A DNA stretch of 12,723 nucleotides. Source: Prevotellaceae bacterium (GTDB taxonomy: Bacteria > Bacteroidota > Bacteroidia > Bacteroidales > UBA932). A model generated the notes under the pieces. That model was not told where the DNA came from. It saw nothing but the letters and a program-made list of their open reading frames with translations, and did not search any database. Where the stretch lies: the NCBI GenBank assembly GCA_031257655.1, contig JAIROF010000122.1, positions 1-12,723 on the forward strand, written 5' to 3'. This document shows positions 1 to 6,029 of this stretch, piece by piece (within the stretch, counting starts at the first letter, position 1; each line of letters opens with the position of its first letter). A program made the translations under genes and the position numbers.

Positions 1-1
1 G

Positions 2-289
2 TTCCACACCAGAATATCCGAAATTATTCGAATCTACATTGAGGACAGGTACAGCATTCAGGCTATGGAGGAAACCTCGGAGGAGATTTTGAGAGACTTG
101 GAGCAGAACAACCTCTGCCTCAAAGAGCAGCTGGACGCCCTCCGCGATGTGTTTTTTACCTCCGACCTGGTAAAGTTCGCAAAGTTCGTGCCGCCACCCG
201 ACGAAAATGAAAGCTGCTTCCACCTTACGCAGCAGTTTGTTGAAAAAACAAAGCGGGAGCTGCCGGTAGAGCCGCCAAAAGCTGAGTAG
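2..289 (+). CDS. DUF4381-like protein, C-terminal fragment (5' end outside window)
   Basis: The frame is open from the left edge, so this is the 3' part of a longer gene; the ATG at 65 is an internal methionine. The visible 95 or so residues begin FHTRISEIIRIYIEDRYSIQ and continue through a TSEEILRDL segment to KFAKFVPP and a final FVEKTKRELP stretch. That order (sEIiR.Yie.r.g..a.e.T..Eil..L, then vKFAkf.P, then a closing helix) is what I know from the cytoplasmic C-terminal half of DUF4381-type membrane proteins. Such genes commonly lie between a DUF58 gene and batA in moxR/bat operons, and batA follows here. No enzymatic function is known to me. The stop TAG (287-289) lies inside the heptamer array that starts at 284. 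The family call is from motif memory and has not been searched. Confidence 0.7.
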   Translation, partial: FHTRISEIIRIYIEDRYSIQAMEETSEEILRDLEQNNLCLKEQLDALRDVFFTSDLVKFAKFVPPPDENESCFHLTQQFVEKTKRELPVEPPKAE

Positions 290-353
290 TGAGTAGTGAG
301 TAGTGAGTAGTGAGTAGTGAGTAGTGAGTAGTGAGTAGTAAGTAGTGAGTAGT
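284..353 (+). repeat. Heptamer array 1, (GAGTAGT)x10
   Basis: Ten head-to-tail 7-bp units run without interruption. Nine are GAGTAGT and the ninth unit (340-346) is AAGTAGT, which is the unit type of the array at 5451. The array contains the stop codon of the upstream gene. Read on the plus strand the unit gives TAG and TGA, so every frame terminates within 21 nt; the reverse complement has no stop codon. Confidence 0.95.
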
Positions 354-459
354 GTCATAAAACGGCTTATATACTATGCTCGGCTATAAATTGCGCTATC
401 GTAGGGTTGAAAATTCAATGCTATACTGTACGCAGATAGCTGTTGTAGATTGGCTGCGA

Positions 460-492
460 TTGGCTACGCCGAACTCCGCTTCGCTCCGGTTC
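460..492 (-). repeat. 33-bp dispersed core motif, copy 1 (inverted)
   Basis: Read on the minus strand this is GAACCGGAGCGAAGCGGAGT followed by TCGGCGTAGCCAA. It matches copies at 716-747, 2987-3019 and 10959-10991 with only a few substitutions. It forms the left end of the 290-bp palindromic element. Confidence 0.85.
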
Positions 493-642
493 CCCGTAGG
501 GGAACAATATCAATAGAAAAAGGGCATCCCTTTTTCCCTATTCCCCGTAGGGGAACAATATCAATAGAAAAAGGGCATCCCTTTTTCCCTATTCCCCGTA
601 GGGGAACAATACCAATAGAAAAAGGGCATCCCTTTTTCCCTA
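490..642 (+). repeat. 51-bp tandem repeat, three full units plus a partial fourth
   Basis: Units start at 490, 541 and 592, and a partial fourth starts at 643. They are almost identical; unit 3 has ACC where the others have ATC. Each unit carries two hairpins: TCCCC-GTA-GGGGA, and GAAAAAGGG-CAT-CCCTTTTTC, the second extendable by AATAG/CTATT with a small bulge. Because 51 is a multiple of 3, the array reads as a repeated peptide, but the structure and context argue for a non-coding role. Confidence 0.95.
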
Positions 643-715
643 TTCCCCGTAGGGGATTAATATCAACCGAGCGTGTGAATTCACGAATGCTTTATATTAT
701 TAATCCCCTACGGGA

Positions 716-747
716 AACCGGAGCGAAACGGAGTTCGGCGTAGCCAA
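716..747 (+). repeat. 33-bp dispersed core motif, copy 2
   Basis: AACCGGAGCGAAACGGAGTT followed by CGGCGTAGCCAA. It forms the right end of the palindromic element and is inverted relative to copy 1. Confidence 0.85.
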
Positions 748-942
748 TGCACAAAATATACCCGCGTACAGTATAATCAGCATAATACTTGCCATACCAT
801 GCAATTTATGGCATCACCCTATAGTGCAGCAGCAAATGACGCTATCATGAAGCACTGGCTGCTCACTTTCCGGAAAAACGGCAATTTGGCTGCTAAATAT
901 TGAAAATCAATAATTTGTATAACAATAAAAAAAACAATCACA

Positions 943-1851
943 ATGAAAAAAGTTTTACTATCATTCGCTTGCGTATTTTTTTTATGCACCATGGGCTGCG
1001 TGGCAGAAACCGTGCTGGTAAAGGAAAAAAGAGAGGTAGGCGCATTCCAAAAAGTCGCCTTATCGGGGGGGGCTAATGTTTACTTTACGCAAAGCGACAC
1101 GTTTAGCGTTGTGGTAGAGGCGCCGGAAAGCCACCTCAAGGATATTGCGACCGAAGTGGAGAGCGGCGATCTGCTCATCAGGTGGAAGAACAATTTCAAG
1201 TTTTGGAAATTTTGGGGGCGTCGACCGGTGAAGGTGCATATTTCCGCACCGGCGCTTGAGCAGGTACGGGCTTCCGGAGGCGCCAGCTTTTACGCAGCGC
1301 AGCTGAAATCGGATGGCTCGTTTAGCCTGCACCTCTCCGGCGGAGCCGACGCAGACATAGCCGCGCTGAATGTTGCCCAAAGCGCCGACATATCGGTGGC
1401 CGGCGGCGCCGACGCCGAAATAGGCAGCCTGACCGCTGCCCAAAGCGTTAACCTGTCGGTGACGGGCGGCGCCGACGCCAAAATAGGCAGCCTGACCGCT
1501 ACCCAAAACGCTAACCTGTCGGTAACGGGCGGCGCCGACGCCGAAATAGGCAGCCTGACCGCTGCCGGCGCTGTCGGCATATCGGCAAACGGCGGCGCCG
1601 ACTGCAATGTGCAAAACCTGCAGGCGGGCGCCTGCACCTTGTCGTCAACCGGCGGCGGCGACTTGCATGTCGCGCTAATCGCTGCGGACAGCCTGAGCGT
1701 CGCCGCTTCGGGAGGCGCCGACGTCAGCGTAGGCGGAAAAGCAACCAGCGTCAAGGTTTCGGCCGCAGGCGGCGCGGACGTTGCCATACGGGCGCTGGCC
1801 TACGCAAGCATCGACGTTACCAAGTCCTCCGGAGCCGATGTGGACAGGTAG
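943..1851 (+). CDS. GIN-domain (DUF2807) exported protein, probable lipoprotein
   Basis: 302 aa. A signal peptide (1-18) ends in CTMGC; Cys19 could be lipidated, as Bacteroidetes lipoboxes are loose, though Met at -2 is not ideal. The mature part opens with a conserved GIN-domain start (REVGAFQKVALSGGANVYFT, then VVVEAPESHL), a basic, aromatic-rich stretch (KNNFKFWKFWGRRPVKVHIS), and then repeated GGAD turns. From about residue 133 these recur every 21 residues (GGADAEIGSLTAAQ-type units) and are encoded by near-identical 63-bp DNA repeats. The family folds as a right-handed parallel beta-helix at the cell surface or in the periplasm, and its function is not known. The start ATG follows an A-rich leader typical of Bacteroidetes. 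It sits between the DUF4381-like gene and batA, which is not a standard bat-operon position. The long antisense frames here are by-products of the repeats. Confidence 0.88.
   Translation: MKKVLLSFACVFFLCTMGCVAETVLVKEKREVGAFQKVALSGGANVYFTQSDTFSVVVEAPESHLKDIATEVESGDLLIRWKNNFKFWKFWGRRPVKVHISAPALEQVRASGGASFYAAQLKSDGSFSLHLSGGADADIAALNVAQSADISVAGGADAEIGSLTAAQSVNLSVTGGADAKIGSLTATQNANLSVTGGADAEIGSLTAAGAVGISANGGADCNVQNLQAGACTLSSTGGGDLHVALIAADSLSVAASGGADVSVGGKATSVKVSAAGGADVAIRALAYASIDVTKSSGADVDR
1339..1653 (+). repeat. 63-bp in-frame tandem repeats in the GIN-domain gene
   Basis: The GGCGGCGCC/GGCGGAGCC marker (glycine-glycine-alanine) recurs at 1339, 1402, 1465, 1528 and 1591, each 63 bp apart, and again at 1651 after 60 bp. 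The three central units are the most alike, sharing GAAATAGGCAGCCTGACCGC with few changes, which indicates recent unit duplication. Outer units have diverged. Confidence 0.9.
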
Positions 1852-1884
1852 CGCTGAAGAAAGTAACCTTAAATCGCATGAGCT

Positions 1885-2886
1885 GTGTACGGATATAATG
1901 ACATAATTTTTGCCCACCCTAAGTTCTTGTGGCTGCTGCTGATGCTTCCGCTGCTGGCGGCATGGTACGTCTTTGTGAGCAGCCGGCGCCGGGCAACGCT
2001 GCAAGTATCGAGCATCGGCGGGCTGGCCGGCGTAAAAAAGGGGCTGCGCTACTACCTCCAGCACCTGCCCTTTGCCCTGTGCTGCGCGGCGCTGGCCTGC
2101 ATCTTTCTGGCGCTTGCGCGGCCGCAGTCCACCACCAAGTCGGAGAGCATCTACACCGAAGGAATAGACATCGTCCTCGCGCTCGACATATCGGGCAGCA
2201 TGCTGGCGCGCGACTTCACCCCAGACCGCCTGCAGGCCGCAAAGGACATCGGCACGCAGTTCGTTGCCGACCGCCCCAACGACCGCATCGGGCTGGTGGT
2301 CTTTGCCGGCGAAAGCTTCACGCAGTGCCCCCTCACCACCGACCGCATCACGCTCATCAACCTGATGAAGGACGTGGAGTGCGGTATGATCGAAGACGGC
2401 ACCGCCATCGGCAACGGGCTGGCAACCGCCGTAGCCCGCCTAAAGGACAGCAAGTCCGTGAGCCGGGTGGTCATCCTCCTCACCGACGGCGTGAACAACA
2501 GCGGCGAAGTGGCGCCAATAACCGCCGCCGAAATTGCCAAAACATACGGCATCCGGGTGTACACCATCGGCATTGGCACCATCGGCACCGCGCCATACCC
2601 CGTCATGACGCCCTTCGGAATACAGCTGCAGCAGGTGCCCGTCGAAATTGACGAGGATATGCTGCGACAAATCGCCGGAATGACCGACGGAAAGTATTTC
2701 CGCGCCACAAGCAACACTAAGCTGCTCGAAATCTACGGGGAAATAAATAAGCTGGAGCGCGACAAGGTCGAGGTCGATTCGCTCATTCGGCACAAGGAGG
2801 AGTACACGCCTTTTGCCCTCGCCGCGCTGGCCTGCCTCCTCCTTGAGCTGCTCCTGAGGCTGACGGCGCTGAGAAGAATACCGTGA
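1885..2886 (+). CDS. batA: BatA, membrane-anchored von Willebrand A protein
   Basis: 333 aa, about the usual length. Two N-terminal membrane segments (about 14-32 and 60-78) are followed by a vWA domain with an intact MIDAS: DISGS at 101-105, Thr173 in GTAIGNG, and Asp201 in LLTDGVNNSG. A C-terminal membrane helix lies at about 309-327. Bat proteins are linked to aerotolerance and stress resistance in Bacteroides and other bacteria, and are believed to act in the envelope with a MoxR ATPase. The start is uncertain: the only usual start codon before the first membrane helix is GTG at 1885, six bases after an in-frame TGA (1879-1881). The ATG at 1878 and the one at 1898 are out of frame. The homologous N-terminus normally begins near the IIFAHPKFL segment. 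batB is a diverged paralogue next to it. The stop TGA (2884-2886) abuts a heptamer array. Confidence 0.94.
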   Translation: MYGYNDIIFAHPKFLWLLLMLPLLAAWYVFVSSRRRATLQVSSIGGLAGVKKGLRYYLQHLPFALCCAALACIFLALARPQSTTKSESIYTEGIDIVLALDISGSMLARDFTPDRLQAAKDIGTQFVADRPNDRIGLVVFAGESFTQCPLTTDRITLINLMKDVECGMIEDGTAIGNGLATAVARLKDSKSVSRVVILLTDGVNNSGEVAPITAAEIAKTYGIRVYTIGIGTIGTAPYPVMTPFGIQLQQVPVEIDEDMLRQIAGMTDGKYFRATSNTKLLEIYGEINKLERDKVEVDSLIRHKEEYTPFALAALACLLLELLLRLTALRRIP

Positions 2887-2940
2887 GAATTAGGAATTAG
2901 GAATTAGGAATTAGGAATTAGGAATTAGGAATTGAGAATT
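2887..2940 (+). repeat. Heptamer array 2, (GAATTAG)n
   Basis: Six perfect GAATTAG units run from 2887 to 2928, followed by GAATTGAGAATT, which is the unit type of the array at 9212. The phase overlaps the batA stop (TGAGAATTAG). Plus-strand reading gives stops in all frames. Confidence 0.95.
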
Positions 2941-2986
2941 ATGCTGCGCTCGGCATGGTTTTGTACGGGAATAGCGCACAGCTGAA

Positions 2987-3019
2987 GAACCGGAGCGTAG
3001 CGGAGCTCGGCGCAGCCAA
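2987..3019 (+). repeat. 33-bp dispersed core motif, copy 3
   Basis: GAACCGGAGCGTAGCGGAGC followed by TCGGCGCAGCCAA, identical over the 33 bases to the copy at 10959-10991. Confidence 0.9.
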
Positions 3020-3030
3020 ATGGCGAAAAG

Positions 3031-3110
3031 CTGTGCAAATCATAAAAATCTGCGCAAATCATAAAAATCTGCGCAAATCATAAAAAATCTGCGCAAATCA
3101 TAAAAAATCT
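3031..3110 (+). repeat. 19-20 bp tandem repeat, four units
   Basis: Units of the form CTGCGCAAATCATAAAAAT repeat four times, the first beginning CTGTGC. The A-run is 5 in the first two units and 6 in the next two, so unit length drifts from 19 to 20. The single-copy version of this unit is in the related element at about 11002-11022. Confidence 0.9.
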
Positions 3111-3189
3111 GCGCCATCTGTGCGCTAAAAAAATAAATCGCAGCTTTCGGCTCAAAAATATCAAAATTTAAAAATAAGAATTTACAGCT

Positions 3190-4197
3190 ATGTTTCGTTT
3201 AGCACAACCGGAATACTTGATTTTGCTGCTGGTCATTCCATTTGCCGTGCTGCTGTACGCGCTCTACCTGCGCGGGAGGCGCAGGGCGCTGTCGCGCTTT
3301 GGCAACCTCCAAACGCTGCGGCAGCTCATGCCCAACGCATCGGTAGCCCGCGGATGGGTGAAGCTGGCGCTCTGGCTGCTGGCCTTCATGTTTTTGGTGC
3401 TGGGCATTTGCCGCCCGCAGCTGGGCGCAAGGGTCAAGGAGGTGAAGCGAAAAGGGGCGGAAATCATCATTGCGCTCGACGTGTCGAACAGCATGATGGC
3501 GCAGGATTTTACCCCCAACCGCCTCGAAAACGCCAAGCGAGCCATCGCCCGCCTCGTTGACCAGCTGGGCAACGACCGCATAGGGCTTATCGTTTTTGCC
3601 GGCGACGCCTACATTCAGCTGCCTATCACGAGCGACTACGTTTCGGCAAAGCTCTTCCTGAACGCCATCAACACGGGCATCGTCCCCCGGCAGGGTACGG
3701 CTATCGGAAAGGCCATCATCACCGCCATCCGCTCCTTTTCGCTGCAAAGCGAAAAGAGCAGGGCGCTCATCATCATCTCCGACGGCGAAAACCACGAGGA
3801 CGACCCCTTAGAGGCCGCCCAGCTCGCCGTGAAGGAGGGTATAAAGATTTACGCCATCGGCATCGGATCGCCGCAGGGAAGCCCCATCCCCCTAAAGGAG
3901 GGCGGCCTGATGAAGGACCGGCAGGGAAACATGGTGGTAACACGCCTCGACGAGGAAATGCTCGAAAAAACCGCCGCCGCCGGCAACGGAATATACGTCC
4001 GCGCATCTACCTCCAACCTCGGCCTGAACGACATCGTAAACGACGTGCGAAAGCTCGACAAGCAGGAGCTCTCAAGCGTTATCTACGAAGACTTTAACGA
4101 GCAGTACCACTACTTCTTCTACATCGCCATCGCCCTGCTGGTGCTGGAGCTGCTCATTATCGAACGAAAAAAAGGGTGGAATGTTTTTAGCCAGTAA
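3190..4197 (+). CDS. batB: BatB, membrane-anchored von Willebrand A protein
   Basis: 335 aa, normal length. The N-terminus MFRLAQPEYLILLLVIPF is typical of the family and supports the ATG at 3190. Two N-terminal membrane helices (about 9-27 and 56-74) precede a vWA domain with a complete MIDAS: DVSNS at 97-101, Thr170 in QGTAIGKA, and Asp198 in IISDGENHED. A C-terminal helix (about 312-327) is followed by a basic end. It is paralogous to BatA, sharing the RPQ..., RDFTP/QDFTPNRL and NDRIGLVVFAG blocks. In related genomes batC normally follows directly; here lgt begins 2 nt after the stop, so the two are probably cotranscribed and coupled in translation. Confidence 0.95.
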   Translation: MFRLAQPEYLILLLVIPFAVLLYALYLRGRRRALSRFGNLQTLRQLMPNASVARGWVKLALWLLAFMFLVLGICRPQLGARVKEVKRKGAEIIIALDVSNSMMAQDFTPNRLENAKRAIARLVDQLGNDRIGLIVFAGDAYIQLPITSDYVSAKLFLNAINTGIVPRQGTAIGKAIITAIRSFSLQSEKSRALIIISDGENHEDDPLEAAQLAVKEGIKIYAIGIGSPQGSPIPLKEGGLMKDRQGNMVVTRLDEEMLEKTAAAGNGIYVRASTSNLGLNDIVNDVRKLDKQELSSVIYEDFNEQYHYFFYIAIALLVLELLIIERKKGWNVFSQ

Positions 4198-4199
4198 CC

Positions 4200-5120
4200 A
4201 TGAATACTTTGTTGAGCATCCGCTGGGATGTTAATCCCGAAATTTTTTCGCTTGGGCCTATTCACCTGACCTACTACGGCGTGCTGCTCGTAAGCGGATT
4301 TACTATTGCCTACGTTGTGCTGCGCAATATTTTTGACCGGGAACATTTACCGCAACCGCTGTTCGACGGCTTTTCCGTTGCCGCTGTTGTTTCTACCCTT
4401 ATCGGGTTACGCCTGGGGCATTTTTTGTTTTACCAGCCGTCGGCTTTTCTCACCAACCCGCTGGAAATAATTTTTCCGGTACGCTTTTCGCCGCACTTTG
4501 AAGTTATCGGCTATCGCGGGTTGGCGAGCCATGGCGGCGCGGTGGGGATTTTGCTGGGGCTTCTCTGGTGGAGCTGCAAGCACAAAAAACCGTACCTCTG
4601 GGCGCTCGAACGGATTGTGCTCGTGGTGCCGCTGGCGGGCGCATTCGTGCGCATCGGAAACCTGATGAACTCCGAAGTGTACGGCTGCGAAACGACGCTC
4701 CCGTGGGGATTTGTCTTCGTGCGCAACGGCGAAATCCTCCCCCGCCACCCGACGCAGCTCTACGAGGCGGCGGCGTACCTCCTGATATTTTTTATCCTGC
4801 GGTACCTATACCTCCGGCAGCTGCCGAAGCTCAAGCGCGGCATGTTGTTTGGCGTATTCTTAATACTCCTGTTCGGCGCGCGCTTTGCAATAGAATTTAT
4901 CAAAAACGACCAGGCGGAGTTTGAGCAAAGTTTATTTTTCAACATGGGGCAGCTGCTCAGCTTACCGTTCGTCATTGCGGGAGCGCTGTTCCTTTGGTGG
5001 GGTTGGAGGTATGGAAAGCCGGAGCTGGGATGGATACCGTCGCCGGCGGGCAGCAAGCCGCCGGCAGCGGGCAAGCAGCCGGCAGCGGGCAAGCAGCCGA
5101 ACAGGTCGAAAAAAAGATGA
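4200..5120 (+). CDS. lgt: Prolipoprotein diacylglyceryl transferase
   Basis: 306 aa inner-membrane enzyme that transfers diacylglycerol from phosphatidylglycerol to the lipobox cysteine, the first step in lipoprotein maturation. Recognisable signatures are YYGVLL (25-30), GLASHGGAVG with His111, AFVRIGNLMNSEVYG (Arg151, Asn154, Asn157, Glu159), PRHPTQLYEA (181-190), GARFAIEFIKNDQ (Arg228) and MGQLLSLP (249-256). Hydrophobic helices alternate throughout. The core ends at about residue 275. The last 25 or so residues are a basic, Pro/Ala/Lys tail built of repeated PAAGKQ units (18-bp DNA repeat), which is not part of the catalytic fold. The start is ATG, 2 nt after the batB stop. An lgt inside a bat gene cluster is unusual in my experience. 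Confidence 0.95.
   Translation: MNTLLSIRWDVNPEIFSLGPIHLTYYGVLLVSGFTIAYVVLRNIFDREHLPQPLFDGFSVAAVVSTLIGLRLGHFLFYQPSAFLTNPLEIIFPVRFSPHFEVIGYRGLASHGGAVGILLGLLWWSCKHKKPYLWALERIVLVVPLAGAFVRIGNLMNSEVYGCETTLPWGFVFVRNGEILPRHPTQLYEAAAYLLIFFILRYLYLRQLPKLKRGMLFGVFLILLFGARFAIEFIKNDQAEFEQSLFFNMGQLLSLPFVIAGALFLWWGWRYGKPELGWIPSPAGSKPPAAGKQPAAGKQPNRSKKR
5056..5100 (+). repeat. 18-bp in-frame repeat in the lgt tail
   Basis: GCCGGCAGCGGGCAAGCA-type units (18 bp) repeat about two and a half times and encode PPAAGKQPAAGKQP. They lengthen the C-terminus of Lgt in frame. Confidence 0.8.
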
Positions 5121-5130
5121 AATAATTTCG

Positions 5131-5138
5131 TACTTTTG
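5131..5138 (+). promoter_or_regulatory. Putative Bacteroidetes -7 promoter element, TACTTTTG
   Basis: TACTTTTG fits the TAnnTTTG consensus of the Bacteroidetes primary sigma factor and lies 22 nt before the ATG of the MNT gene. No clear -33 TTG is visible at the expected distance. If real, it would give the MNT genes, and possibly batC-E, a promoter independent of batA. Confidence 0.5.
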
Positions 5139-5159
5139 TCCAAAATAGTCAACGTTGCA

Positions 5160-5464
5160 ATGAAGGGCAGTATTCAACATATCCTGGCAAATTATTTTCC
5201 GGCGCAACCGGTGGAGAGAGCATGGCTGTTTGGCTCGTATTCTCGTGGCGAAGCAACCCGGCACAGCGATATAGACTTACTCGTTTCGTTTACGCCCGGT
5301 AGCCAAATTTCGCTGCTACAGTACGCGCACATGATGAACGACCTGCAAAAATTACTTGAAAAAAAGTTGATTTGGTGGAAGAAGATACCCTCCTCGACTT
5401 TGCGGCAGAAAGCGCACAACATGATAAAATCTTAGTATATGAGAAAGTAGTAAGTAGTAAGTAG
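5160..5464 (+). pseudogene. MNT-domain nucleotidyltransferase, frameshifted at an A7 run (or -1 frameshifted)
   Basis: The zero frame (ATG 5160 to the stop at 5433-5435) gives 91 residues. The N-terminal part is a standard MNT fold: AWLFGSYSRGEATRHSDIDL has the GS-x10-DxD motif (Gly25, Ser26, Asp37, Asp39). After LLEKK the zero frame turns to non-homologous sequence. The -1 frame from 5366 instead reads VDLVEEDTLLDFAAESAQHD and then KILVYEKVVSSK, stopping at 5462-5464. That is the expected family C-terminus with the third acidic residue (VDLV) and the DKILxYE ending. The break is at A7 (5359-5365); eight As would restore the frame. The bases read A_AAA_AAG in the zero frame, a classic slippery heptamer. 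It may be a decayed gene or one expressed by frameshifting. No HEPN partner follows; a heptamer array does. Confidence 0.8.
5360..5366 (+). promoter_or_regulatory. A_AAA_AAG slippery heptamer at the MNT frame break
   Basis: In the zero frame (GAA AAA AAG TTG) the bases at 5360-5366 are A AAA AAG. Slipping both tRNAs back by one makes the next codon GTT (5366-5368), which begins the homologous VDLV segment. The sequence is the same heptamer used in E. coli dnaX. I did not establish a stimulatory downstream structure. Confidence 0.5.
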
Positions 5465-5534
5465 TAAGTAGTAAGTAGTAAGTAGTAAGTAGTAAGTAGT
5501 AAGTAGTAAGTAGTAAGTAGTAAGTAGTAAGTAG
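5451..5534 (+). repeat. Heptamer array 3, (TAAGTAG)x12
   Basis: Twelve perfect 7-bp units, flanked by AAAGTAG on the left and TAGTAGTGAGGGTAGT on the right. The array contains the -1-frame stop of the MNT gene (5462-5464). Its unit differs from array 1 by one base (TAGTAAG against TAGTGAG), and array 1 contains one unit of this type. Confidence 0.97.
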
Positions 5535-5588
5535 TAGTAGTGAGGGTAGTCAGAGATAATTTAACGATATTTACCTTGCTAATTATCT

Positions 5589-6029
5589 GTGGGTCAGCAA
5601 AATAGAATTGCGGTGGAAAGCTTAAGTATAAATATTCCGCTGATAGCGCAGGAAATTCGGGAGCATTTTCCCGATATAGCTTTTGCGTACCTATTTGGCT
5701 CGTCGCAGGATGGCGTGGTGAAATCCGGCTCGGATGTGGACGTTGCCATTTACTACACGGGCAACGACCTGTTTGCCCGCTTTGGCGTTGAGGCGCAAGT
5801 GGAAAAAGCTATCGGTTGCGACGTCCCGGTGGACGTTGTGATGCTGCAAAAGGCTGACCCTGTCCTCGCTTTTGAGGCGCTGAAAGGAAAGCTGCTTTTC
5901 CTGCGGAACGAAAACATGGAGGAATACGCCGACTTCTACACGCGCACCTGTCGCCTGTACGAGGATGAAATGTATTGGATGAAAAAAAGATTGGAGTATC
6001 GCGGCTATGAAGTACAATGGAATAGCTGA
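5589..6029 (+). CDS. mntA: MNT-domain antitoxin (MntA-like nucleotidyltransferase)
   Basis: 146 aa. LFGSSQDGVVKSGSDVDVAI carries an intact GS-x10-DxD motif (Gly37, Ser38, Asp49, Asp51), and PVDVVMLQ gives the third carboxylate (Asp82). PVLAFEALKGKLLFLRNE matches the family's C-terminal helix. The known role of MntA in MntA/HepT pairs is to adenylylate the HEPN toxin on a tyrosine next to its active site, using ATP. The next gene overlaps it by 23 nt and is that HEPN partner, so the two are translationally coupled. The start is GTG 5589; GTG 5613 is an alternative and leaves the fold complete. No ATG is available before the fold. It is not closely similar to the MNT gene at 5160. Confidence 0.88.
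   Translation: MGQQNRIAVESLSINIPLIAQEIREHFPDIAFAYLFGSSQDGVVKSGSDVDVAIYYTGNDLFARFGVEAQVEKAIGCDVPVDVVMLQKADPVLAFEALKGKLLFLRNENMEEYADFYTRTCRLYEDEMYWMKKRLEYRGYEVQWNS

Larger units (their letters stand above)
459..748. repeat. 290-bp palindromic element with 44-bp inverted ends
   Basis: The left arm (459-502) starts ATTGGCTACGCCGAACTCCG. The right arm (about 704-748) is its near-perfect reverse complement, and I count two mismatches over 44 bp. Between them lies a 51-bp tandem array (490-642), and then a separate hairpin at about 646-714, in which CCCGTAGGGGATTAATA pairs with TATTAATCCCCTACGGG (the right strand has a few extra bases). GTGAATTCAC, a perfect 10-bp palindrome, sits in the loop. There is no transposase. 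The structure resembles a miniature inverted-repeat element or a site for strong structured RNA/DNA. No clear target-site duplication is visible. Confidence 0.85.
354..942. other. Non-coding region holding a palindromic repeat element
   Basis: I see no credible gene here. Positions 354-458 are AT-rich unique sequence that includes CTATACTGTACGCAGATAGC (421-441 area). Positions 459-748 are the palindromic element listed separately. Positions 749-942 include ACAGTATA (764-775 area), a diverged inverted partner of the left flank, and then the leader of the GIN gene. A possible but imperfect promoter, TTGAAAATCAATAATTTG, lies about 35 nt before the ATG at 943. It resembles the Bacteroidetes TTG / TAnnTTTG pair but the spacing is short, so I do not call it. 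Confidence 0.7.
2941..3189. repeat. Dispersed intergenic repeat, copy A, and batB leader
   Basis: There is no gene in this stretch. Positions 2942-3150 are a second version of the sequence at 10886-11062. Both share CTCGGCATGG/TTCGGCATGG, TTTTGTACG, the 33-bp core (here 2987-3019), GCAAATCATAA, CTGCGC/CTGCGTGCTAAAAAA and AAATCGCAG. A short outer inverted repeat is left here (TAGCGCACAG 2972-2981 with CTGTGCGCTA 3118-3127). The right half is expanded into a tandem array (listed separately). The last 35 bases form an AT-rich leader before batB. Confidence 0.85.

Noticed and set aside
490..665. CRISPR array
   Set aside because: The 51-bp units adjoin directly with no variable spacers, and no cas genes are present. 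The same holds for the heptamer arrays.
450..743. Plus-strand open frame of about 97 codons starting at TTG, with repeated IPRRGTISIEKGHPFF peptides
   Set aside because: It is open only because the 51-bp hairpin repeat is a multiple of three. It runs from one inverted arm to the other and has no leader or homology that I recognise.
459..748. Insertion sequence
   Set aside because: There are inverted ends but no transposase frame and no clear target duplication, so it is listed as a palindromic repeat element only.
1060..1787. Two minus-strand open frames opposite the GIN-domain gene, rich in GSGQAAYFGVGAA or SAPPVTD repeats
   Set aside because: They are antisense images of the 63-bp repeats; the plus-strand frame has the signal peptide and the domain signature.
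5436..5588. Remnant of a HEPN partner for the frameshifted MNT gene
   Set aside because: Apart from the heptamer array only about 50 bases remain, with no HEPN similarity.
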